In this document: positions 57,284-64,000 of the stretch, one piece after another
How the letters are laid out: every line of letters begins with the position of its first letter
Numbering within the stretch: the stretch's first letter is position 1
Source of the DNA: Actinophytocola xanthii
Lineage (GTDB): Bacteria > Actinomycetota > Actinomycetes > Mycobacteriales > Pseudonocardiaceae
Length of the DNA: 64,000 nucleotides
Reading direction: 5' to 3'
Assembly: GCF_001921205.1 (NCBI RefSeq)
Contig: NZ_MSIE01000029.1
Location: 62,001-126,000, forward strand
Translations under genes and position numbers: made by a program
Notes under the pieces: generated by a model
Database searches by the model: none
Told to the model about the DNA's origin: nothing
Seen by the model: the letters and a program-made list of their open reading frames with translations, nothing else

Positions 57284-58174
57284 ATGACAACGTCAACTGA
57301 AACTGTCGCCCTCGCCGTCGTGACCGGGGCCTCGACCGGAATCGGTGCCGCCACCGCACGCGAGCTGGCGCGGCGCGGCTTCCACGTCCTCGCCGGGGTG
57401 CGCCGGGACGCGGACGCTGAGGCGCTGCGTGCCGAGCGCATCGAACCCGTCCGGCTCGACGTCACCTCCGAGGCCGACGTCGCCGCGCTTGCCGAACGGG
57501 TCGCCGGCGACCCCGGGCGCCGCCCGCTGCGCGCGCTGGTCAACAACGCCGGCATCGCGGTCAACGCCCCGGTCGAGGCGCTGCCGGTGGCGCAGTGGCG
57601 CCGGCAGTTCGAGGTCAACGTGTTCGGTCAGATCGCGACGACCCAGGCGCTGCTGCCGGCGTTGCTCGCCAGCTCCGGCAGGGTGGTCAACATCAGCTCG
57701 ATCGGCGGCCGGGTCGCCCTGCCCGCCTACGGCGCCTACGCCGGCTCGAAGTTCGCGCTCGAGGCCGTGAGCGACGCCCTCCGGCGGGAGGTGGCCGGGC
57801 TCGGCGTCACTGTCGTCGTGGTCGAACCGGGGGCCGTGGTGACCGAGATGGCGGGGCGAGGTGTCGCCACCGCCGAGAGCCTCGCCGCCGCGATGACCGG
57901 CGAGCAGCACCAGCGGTACGACGCGCTCATGGGCGCCGTCACCAACCAGGCCAGGTCCTGGGCCAGGGACGGCGTGCCGGCCGAGCAGGCGGCGCGAGTG
58001 GTCGCCGAGGCCGTCACCAGCCCTCGTCCGCGCACCCGGTACACCGTCGGCCGCGACGCGGCGATCCTCGCCCGCCTCGCCCGCCTGCTCCCCGACCGGC
58101 TCCTCGACCGGGTGGTGCACCGCTCGCTGCGGCCGCACTACGCAGCCCGGCGACCGGTCACGAGACCAGCGTGA
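57284..58174 (+). CDS. Short-chain dehydrogenase/reductase
   Basis: 296 residues. Classical SDR: cofactor motif TGASTGIG, NNAGIAV, catalytic Ser in NISSIGG and YGAYAGSK carrying the Tyr-Lys pair; RR after the beta-2 region (VRRDAD) suggests NADPH. Substrate unknown. The ATG at 57284 is favoured by the promoter; the frame opens at a GTG at 57248. Its 3' end overlaps the GGDEF-EAL gene on the other strand by 17 bp. Confidence 0.9.
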   Translation: MTTSTETVALAVVTGASTGIGAATARELARRGFHVLAGVRRDADAEALRAERIEPVRLDVTSEADVAALAERVAGDPGRRPLRALVNNAGIAVNAPVEALPVAQWRRQFEVNVFGQIATTQALLPALLASSGRVVNISSIGGRVALPAYGAYAGSKFALEAVSDALRREVAGLGVTVVVVEPGAVVTEMAGRGVATAESLAAAMTGEQHQRYDALMGAVTNQARSWARDGVPAEQAARVVAEAVTSPRPRTRYTVGRDAAILARLARLLPDRLLDRVVHRSLRPHYAARRPVTRPA

Positions 58175-60815
58175 GCACCGTCTCGTCGCGCAGGCCGCGG
58201 GCCCGGGTGGTCCTGGCCTGCAGCCACGCCTCGAGCCGCTCCTCGGACAGCGGCCGGGAGATCAGATAGCCCTGCGCCACGTCACAGCCCATCTCGGCGA
58301 GCTGGTCGCGGGCGGCGTCCTCCTCGACGCCCTCCGCGACCACGACGAGGCCAAGGGAGTGGCCGAGCTCGACGATCGAACGCACGACGGCCAGGTCGCC
58401 CAGGTCGCTGCCCATGCCGAAGACGAAGCTCTTGTCGATCTTCACCTCGTCCACCGGCAGCTGCCGCAGGTAGGCGAGCGAGGAGTAGCCGGTGCCGAAG
58501 TCGTCGACGGCCAGCACCACGCCGAGGGTGTGCAGTGCCCGCAGCACCGGCAGGGCGCGCGCCGGGTCGGCCATCACGACGGACTCCCCGAGCTCGAGCG
58601 TGAGCAGCTCGGCCGGCACGCCGTACCGCTCCAACGAAGCCTGCACCTGGTCGGGGAAGTGCTCGTTGTTCAGGCTGCGCACGGACAGGTTGACCGCCAC
58701 ACCGATCCGCAGGCCCTGGTCCAACCACTTGCGGATTCGGGCCAACGCCTTGTCCAGCACGAAGTCGGTCAGCACGTCGACCAGCCCGGCGGCCTCCACT
58801 GCGGGCACGAACTCGTCGGGGGCGAGTCGGCCGAACTCCGGGTGCACCCAGCGCACGAGCGCCTCGACACCGAGCACCTCGCGGCGCGGCAGCGCGACCT
58901 TCGGCTGGTAGTGCACGCTGACCTGGCCGTCCTCGAGCGACTGGCGGAACTGGGTGACCAGCTGGAAGCGGCGGAGGAAGATCTGCCCCATGCTCGGCAC
59001 GTAGGACTTGGCCTTCTCCCCGCTCGCGCGCGCCGACCGCAGGGCGACGTCGGCCCGCTTGAGCAGCTCGTCGACGTCGGGCTCGCCGACCGCGCCGTCG
59101 CGGGGCGCCCCCGCGGCGTCGGAGAACATCACGCCGTCGACGACAACCGACGAGGAGTAGCCGACGACCGCGCCGGCCTCGACGGTCAGCCGGTCGACCG
59201 AGTAGGGCGTGGACAGGCTGGCCGACAACCGTTCGGCGACCTCCTGCGCCCGGTCGAGGTCGGCGTCGACGAGCAGCGCGGCGAACGCCCCGCCCTCGAG
59301 CCGGGCGAGCGGGGTCTCCACGCCGAGCACGTCACGCAGGCGCCGGCCCGCGGCGATCGTGATCCGGTCGATCCAGGCAAAGCCGAGGGCGTCGCTGACC
59401 GCGGACTGCACCTCGAGGTCGATCCGCATCATCACCGCCCCGGGCCGGTCGGCCAGCAGCTGGGTGGCGAGCTGGCGGAAGCCGGGTCGGTTGTGCAGGC
59501 CGGTCAGCGGGTCGTGGTAGGCGTCGTGGCGCAGGGTGGCGAGCAGCCGCCGGTTGTCCAGCGCCGTCGCGAGGTGGCTGGCCGTCGTGCCGATCATGCG
59601 CAGGTCGGCCTGGCCGAAGCCGCGCCAGCGGGACAGCTTGTCGTGCGCCTCGACGACGCCGAGCAGGTGGCTCGCGCTGCGCAGCGGCACGACCAGCGCC
59701 TCCTGGGCACCGCGCCGCATCAGCGCCTGCCGGATCTCGGGCAGCGCGTCGATCCGGCGGAAGTGGCGCACGTGCGAGCCGGGCAGCCGCAGGAGCGCGT
59801 CCGCGCGACCGCCGGCGGGCTCGACGTCGACGACCTCCTCGGGCAGCTCGTCGCCGGCGACGACCGTCTTCATCGGCGCCTGTGGGTCGACCCGCAGCCG
59901 CAGCACGACGCGGGCCGCGCCGAGCTGGTCCCGGATGCGCTGGGCGACGCCGAGCCAGTCGTCGACCTTGATCGAGTTCGCCGTGTCCTGGCCGGTCGCC
60001 GGCCGAGCCGCCGCCCGCCGGCCCGAGCGGGCGACGATCAGGCTGACCTCGGACAACGCCTCGAGGTCCCGCTGCTCGCGGAGCAGGCCCGAGTAGGCGA
60101 AGTAGAGCGCCGAGACGCCGCCGAGCAGCGGCAGCACCAGCGGCCAGCCGTGCTCGACGTGGGTGACGACCTCGTAGCCGACGACGCCGACCGAGGCGTT
60201 GACCAGCCCGAGGACCAGCGTCCGCGAGACGAGCTTCGTGGCGGCGCCCAGCCGCATCCGCCGGCCGAGGACGTACACCGCGGCCAGGGCGAGCAGCGTG
60301 CTGGCGACCGGCGCGCTGAGGGCGCCGGCGAACACCGCGAACCACGGTGGGCCACCGCCCTGGACGACACCGCCGACCACGGTGAGGACGGTGAAGGCGG
60401 TGGAGATCTCGAGGATCTCGGCGCCGGTGTTGTAGAGGAGGCGGTCCTGGACGCGCCGGACGAGCAGGGTGCCGACGCCGGCGACCAGGTGCGCGGCGAG
60501 CACGACCTGGAACGGCGCGACGAACAACCCGATGGCCAGCGGGATCTCGGTGAACGAGATCGTCCAGGACACCCCGCCCCGGACGTCGATGTTGACCGAG
60601 AGCTGCTCGACGACGAGGAAGGCGAGGACGAGCAGGAGGCCGGTGCCGATGAGGTCGGCGGAGGGGGTGAGCGGGAGCCAGAACGAGACGAGCACCGCGG
60701 CCGCGATGCCGGTGAGGAGGATGAGCACCGAGAACGCGCGGAACCGCCGGTCGACCGCGGGGTCCGGGTACACGTCCGGGATGCGCTCGTGAGCCGCCGA
60801 TGCCTGGTCGGGCAT
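58158..60815 (-). CDS. Membrane GAF-GGDEF-EAL protein, likely c-di-GMP phosphodiesterase
   Basis: 885 residues from ATG 60815 with GGAGA upstream. The N-terminal about 220 residues hold six or more membrane helices; a GAF-like region follows (about 280-420), then GGDEF and EAL domains. The GGDEF site reads RLEGGAFAALL, so the catalytic Asp/Glu are lost and cyclase activity is unlikely. The EAL domain is complete: EALVRW, NLSVRS, VDDFGTGYSSLAYL, KIDKSF, AEGVE, QGYLISRP. Predicted to hydrolyse c-di-GMP in response to a membrane or GAF signal. The signal is unknown. Confidence 0.93.
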   Translation of the reverse strand: MPDQASAAHERIPDVYPDPAVDRRFRAFSVLILLTGIAAAVLVSFWLPLTPSADLIGTGLLLVLAFLVVEQLSVNIDVRGGVSWTISFTEIPLAIGLFVAPFQVVLAAHLVAGVGTLLVRRVQDRLLYNTGAEILEISTAFTVLTVVGGVVQGGGPPWFAVFAGALSAPVASTLLALAAVYVLGRRMRLGAATKLVSRTLVLGLVNASVGVVGYEVVTHVEHGWPLVLPLLGGVSALYFAYSGLLREQRDLEALSEVSLIVARSGRRAAARPATGQDTANSIKVDDWLGVAQRIRDQLGAARVVLRLRVDPQAPMKTVVAGDELPEEVVDVEPAGGRADALLRLPGSHVRHFRRIDALPEIRQALMRRGAQEALVVPLRSASHLLGVVEAHDKLSRWRGFGQADLRMIGTTASHLATALDNRRLLATLRHDAYHDPLTGLHNRPGFRQLATQLLADRPGAVMMRIDLEVQSAVSDALGFAWIDRITIAAGRRLRDVLGVETPLARLEGGAFAALLVDADLDRAQEVAERLSASLSTPYSVDRLTVEAGAVVGYSSSVVVDGVMFSDAAGAPRDGAVGEPDVDELLKRADVALRSARASGEKAKSYVPSMGQIFLRRFQLVTQFRQSLEDGQVSVHYQPKVALPRREVLGVEALVRWVHPEFGRLAPDEFVPAVEAAGLVDVLTDFVLDKALARIRKWLDQGLRIGVAVNLSVRSLNNEHFPDQVQASLERYGVPAELLTLELGESVVMADPARALPVLRALHTLGVVLAVDDFGTGYSSLAYLRQLPVDEVKIDKSFVFGMGSDLGDLAVVRSIVELGHSLGLVVVAEGVEEDAARDQLAEMGCDVAQGYLISRPLSEERLEAWLQARTTRARGLRDETVLTLVS

Positions 60816-60927
60816 GCACTCTCCTCGGCCGTCGCACAGTGACGGCGCCCCGAGCGGGCACCTCACGGTCGCGCTACTGTACCCCCTCGGAGCAAGGAAT
60901 CCGACTGTGCTATTAGGACATCCGGCA

Positions 60928-60953
60928 CGAGGCGGGCCCGCCGACCCGCCTCG
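60928..60953 (-). terminator. Hairpin after the SdrD-B-repeat gene
   Basis: A perfect 9-bp stem (60928-60936 with 60945-60953) around an 8-nt loop, about 30 nt past the stop of the surface-protein gene. The rest of 60816-60983 shows no gene. Confidence 0.65.
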
Positions 60954-60983
60954 AACGGTCGCGACGTGAGGGTGATCACCCCT

Positions 60984-63716
60984 TCAGTCGGAGGTCCCGG
61001 GCCGGTCGGTCCACTCGGTCCCGGTCCCGGTCGGGGGTTCGACCCGGACTGTCCGATCTCGTCCCCGCCGACGGCCGGCGAGCAGCGCCAACGCGCCGAG
61101 CGCCAGCAGCGCGACCGCGACGGAGAACGTGCCGAGCGCCGGCACCCCGGTGGAGGCGAGGCCCGGTGCGAGGGAGCCCTGCGGGGTGGTGCCCGGGCCG
61201 CCCGGGCCTCCCTCGTCCGACGAGGACTCGACGACCGCCACCCGCGCGGACGCGAGGTCGTTGTCCGGGTTGTCGTCGGGCTCGCCGTCGGCCAGGGTTA
61301 CCCGCATCTCGATCGTCGAGGCCGTACTCGGCCGGGTCCCGGAGGCGGTCACGGCGATCGGCGTCGCGCGGTCGCCCGGGTCCAGGGCCTGTTCGGTTTC
61401 GCAGAAGACCGCCTGGTCACCGCTGTCGACGTCGTCGACATCGTCGGCGAAGACGCGACAGGTCCAGCCCTCCGCGGTCACCTCTCCGACGACCAGGCCG
61501 CCGTCGAGCACGAGGAGCACCATCGCGCCGACCACCGGTTGGGTGCCCTTGTTGGTCGTCCTCCCGGTGACCGTGAACCGGTCGTCCACGCCGACCCTGG
61601 CCGGGTCCGCCGTGATCGCGGCCGAGAGGTCACGGAGCAGGCCGAGCAGGCCGGCGTCAATCTCGTCGAGATGGGTGATGTCGTCGCCGGTGACCTCGAT
61701 CGTGATCGGCATGTCGACCGTGCCGTCCTCGTCGAAGTCCGAGTCGACGGGTTCGGGGCCGGCGTGGACCCGGCTCAGCGAGGCCGGCTCGGGCAGGGTG
61801 ATCACCAGGTCGTAGGTTCCGACCCGCAGGTTGCCGAACCGGTACCTGCCCTCGGCGTCGGTCTTCGTGGTCCGGTCGTCCTCGACGCCGCTGAGGTCGA
61901 CCAGCGTCAGGGTGACCCCGGGCACGCCGGGCTCGCCGGCGTCCTGCACGCCGTTCTCGTCGAGGTCGGACCAGACGAAGTCACCGACCGAGCCCAGCTC
62001 CTCGCCGAAGTCGATGCAGTCGTGGTCGCCGACGCCGACGTCGACCGGGAGGACGTTGGGCGTCGTCGAGCCGTAGCCGGCGGGCTGGGTCTCGTACACC
62101 CGGTACTCCCCGGCGGGCATCGTGGGGAACTCGTAGTACCCGTAGTAGTTCGTGATCCGGACGAACAGGACGTTGTCTTCGGCGTCGGTGAGGGTCACGG
62201 TCACGCCCTCGATGCCGCCCTCACCCTCGTCGAGCTGGCCGTTGGCGTCGGTGTCGAGGTAGACGTAGCCCTCGATCAGGCTGCCCAGCTCGGCGAACAG
62301 GTACCCGCTCCCGGTGCCGCCCACGGGGACGACGATGCCGGTGACGGAGTCGGGGTCGACAGGGGTGCCGCCGAGGGTGCCGGCGCTGTCCTCGCCGTCC
62401 TGGTAGGCCTCTGGCTGGGTCTCGGTCAGCGTGAAGGTGCCGCCGGGCAGCCCGGCCAGCTCGAACTCGCCGTCCGAGGTGGTCACGGCGGTTCTGGTGA
62501 CAGGATTGCCGTCGAGATCGGTACCGGTCAGGGTGACGGTGACGCCGCCGATGCCCGGCTCGGCCGTGCTGTCGGCGTTCGGCTCGCCGTTCTTGTCGCG
62601 GTCGAAGAAGACGGTCCCGGACAGCGTCGCGGCGATGTCGACGAAGACATGTCCGGTCGAGCTCTCCCCCGCGGCGAGCACGATGTCGCCGATGACGTTG
62701 GGGTTGACCACGGAGCCCTCGTCGCCCGCGATCGCGCCGACGTCGGTGAAGGCGGTTCCGGAGGCCTGGGTGAGGGTGTAGCTGCCCGGGCGGACGTCGG
62801 CGAAGGCGAAGCCGCCGCTGGCGTCGGTGGTGGTGGTCCGGTTGACCGCGCCGAGGTCATCGGTGCCGGTTAGCGTCACCTCGACGCCGGGGATCGGATC
62901 GCCGTCCGGAGTCCGGACGGTTCCGGCGATGCCGTTGGGCAGGACGTCGCCGAAGAGGTAGCCGGTGCCGGCGGTTCCGGTGAGCACGATGCCGGACACC
63001 GAGTCCGGCGGGGCGAGGGCTCCGCCACGGGTGCCGACGCGGTCCTGGCCGTCCAGGTAGCCGGTGGGTTGGATCTCGGTGAGCGTGTAGGTGCCCGGCG
63101 GCAGGACGTCGAAGGTGTAGTCGCCGTTGGTGTCGGTGGTGGTCGTGAGGGTGGTCGGCCCGGTGAGGGTGAGGGTGACCGCGGGGATGCCGGTCTCGCC
63201 AGGGTCGGTCACGCCGTTGCCGTTGTCGTCGGCGAAGACCTGGCCGGACAGGGCGGAGGTGCCGCGTTCGGTGAAGTCGTTCCCGGCGCTGACCGCGTTC
63301 GGGGCGAGGACCACGGTGAACGAGCTGGGCGTCAGTGCCGTCGCCCCGGGGCCGGCGACGAACTCCCCCTCCGCGAACCCGGAGGGCTGGGTCTCGGTGA
63401 CCGTGAAGGTGCCCGGGCCGAGGGAGGTGAAGGAGTAGCGGCCGGCGCTGTCGGTGTTGGTGGTGGCGACGGCGTCCCCGCTGACCGCGACGGGCACGCC
63501 GACGACCGGGCTGTCACCGGGGTCGAGGACGCCGTTGGCGTTGCGGTCGTTGTAGACGGTCCCGGAGATCGTCTCGCCGGCAGCCTGCCTCGGCGCTGAC
63601 GTGGCGGCGGAAGCCGCTCCCGCTCGCTCGACCGCGTGGGCGACGGACAGGCCACTCACGCAGATCGAGGCGGCCAGAACCGAGGCCAGCAGGGGGCGGG
63701 ACAGGGATCCGGCCAT
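60984..63716 (-). CDS. Secreted SdrD-B-repeat surface protein with LASTG sorting signal
   Basis: 910 residues. Signal peptide MAGSLSRPLLASVLAASICV continuing to a likely AHA cleavage site. Six SdrD/CNA-B-like beta modules (about 50-640), several opening with an acidic, calcium-site-like loop such as YNDRNANGVLDPGDSPV or WSDLDENGVQDAGEPGV. A further beta domain of DUF11 type (about 690-820) precedes LASTG (853-857), a hydrophobic segment and an Arg-rich stop-transfer followed by some 25 residues. LAxTG is the motif of class E sortases. Likely wall-anchored adhesin or scaffold; no sortase gene is in the window. Confidence 0.9.
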   Translation of the reverse strand: MAGSLSRPLLASVLAASICVSGLSVAHAVERAGAASAATSAPRQAAGETISGTVYNDRNANGVLDPGDSPVVGVPVAVSGDAVATTNTDSAGRYSFTSLGPGTFTVTETQPSGFAEGEFVAGPGATALTPSSFTVVLAPNAVSAGNDFTERGTSALSGQVFADDNGNGVTDPGETGIPAVTLTLTGPTTLTTTTDTNGDYTFDVLPPGTYTLTEIQPTGYLDGQDRVGTRGGALAPPDSVSGIVLTGTAGTGYLFGDVLPNGIAGTVRTPDGDPIPGVEVTLTGTDDLGAVNRTTTTDASGGFAFADVRPGSYTLTQASGTAFTDVGAIAGDEGSVVNPNVIGDIVLAAGESSTGHVFVDIAATLSGTVFFDRDKNGEPNADSTAEPGIGGVTVTLTGTDLDGNPVTRTAVTTSDGEFELAGLPGGTFTLTETQPEAYQDGEDSAGTLGGTPVDPDSVTGIVVPVGGTGSGYLFAELGSLIEGYVYLDTDANGQLDEGEGGIEGVTVTLTDAEDNVLFVRITNYYGYYEFPTMPAGEYRVYETQPAGYGSTTPNVLPVDVGVGDHDCIDFGEELGSVGDFVWSDLDENGVQDAGEPGVPGVTLTLVDLSGVEDDRTTKTDAEGRYRFGNLRVGTYDLVITLPEPASLSRVHAGPEPVDSDFDEDGTVDMPITIEVTGDDITHLDEIDAGLLGLLRDLSAAITADPARVGVDDRFTVTGRTTNKGTQPVVGAMVLLVLDGGLVVGEVTAEGWTCRVFADDVDDVDSGDQAVFCETEQALDPGDRATPIAVTASGTRPSTASTIEMRVTLADGEPDDNPDNDLASARVAVVESSSDEGGPGGPGTTPQGSLAPGLASTGVPALGTFSVAVALLALGALALLAGRRRGRDRTVRVEPPTGTGTEWTDRPGTSD

Positions 63717-64000
63717 GGGTCTCCTCGAATGAGACGGATAACCCTCACCGTGGTGCCCCCGCCCCGACCCCGCACAGTGGAACCACCGCCTTCACCGAAT
63801 CGTGTTCGGCGCGATCTCTGTCCTGTCTGGACTATACAGTGTCCAATGCAGATTCCCGTGCGCTTTCCCGACCTGCTTGCTTTGGTTCTCGTGCTACCGT
63901 CGATTTCGGTCGTGTCGGCACGGCCCCGGACGAGCGCGTCGTACCCGGTCAGGCGAAGACGGCGCAGTGATGCACCTTCATTGCTGCCGAGGAGTCGTCA
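63717..64000. other. Right-end intergenic region
   Basis: About 280 nt upstream of the surface-protein gene with no convincing gene on either strand. An interrupted palindrome GGACTATACAGTGTCC near 63832-63847 could be a regulator site, and TATAGT on the minus strand could be a -10 for the surface-protein gene, but no matching -35 is clear. Confidence 0.35.

Overview
The window is very GC-rich, with strong third-position GC bias, GTG and TTG starts and ATGA/GTGA gene overlaps. It carries the translation and transcription core locus of an actinobacterium. Gene content points to the Pseudonocardiales, Pseudonocardia-like: a yrbE-mce operon, hadAB dehydratase genes beside rpmG, an XRE/DUF5753 plus DUF397 pair, short-LID adenylate kinase and zinc-type S14. 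The family placement is an inference. Nearly all core genes lie on the minus strand, so the locus reads from right to left.

Read right to left, the core order is: tRNA-Thr, tRNA-Met, rpmG, hadA, hadB, a MIP18-type Fe-S assembly gene, an amidohydrolase; (an aspC-like aminotransferase on plus); tRNA-Trp, secE, nusG, rplK, rplA; (two plus-strand genes, a secreted S1 protease and a proline-rich membrane protein); rplJ, rplL; mkl, yrbEA, yrbEB, mceABCDEF and two Mce-associated genes; rpoB, rpoC; (a LuxR/GAF regulator and a small unknown protein on plus, a DinB-like gene on minus); rpsL, rpsG, fusA, tuf; the S10 and spc ribosomal operons from rpsJ to rplO; secY, adk, map; an XRE/DUF397 pair with a decayed duplicate; infA, rpmJ, rpsM, rpsK, rpsD, rpoA, rplQ, truA. 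The far left holds the 3' end of a secreted S8 protease. From memory, this backbone parallels Mycobacterium tuberculosis Rv0634-Rv0720, with two main differences: a whole yrbE-mce operon follows mkl, and there is no hadC.

The right end is accessory. It has a TetR/SDR divergent pair sharing a palindromic operator, a membrane GAF-GGDEF-EAL protein whose GGDEF motif is degenerate, and a large secreted SdrD-B-repeat protein with an LASTG sorting signal.

Strong hairpins separate the transcription units at 781-823, 10019-10052, 19945-19979, 26818-26857, 46452-46490, 49668-49703, 53859-53895 and 60928-60953. Credible sigma70-type promoters are visible before rpsL (24549-24577), rplJ (47693-47721), rpoB (34454-34482) and the SDR gene (57248-57277). 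No CRISPR array, insertion sequence, prophage or rRNA gene was seen. Most of the window is conserved housekeeping. The points of interest are the decayed XRE/DUF397 duplicate, an L17 protein fused to a sunset-like domain, a possible CTG start for truA, the mkl-mce junction, an in-frame 15-bp repeat in an Mce-associated gene, and the accessory genes at the right.
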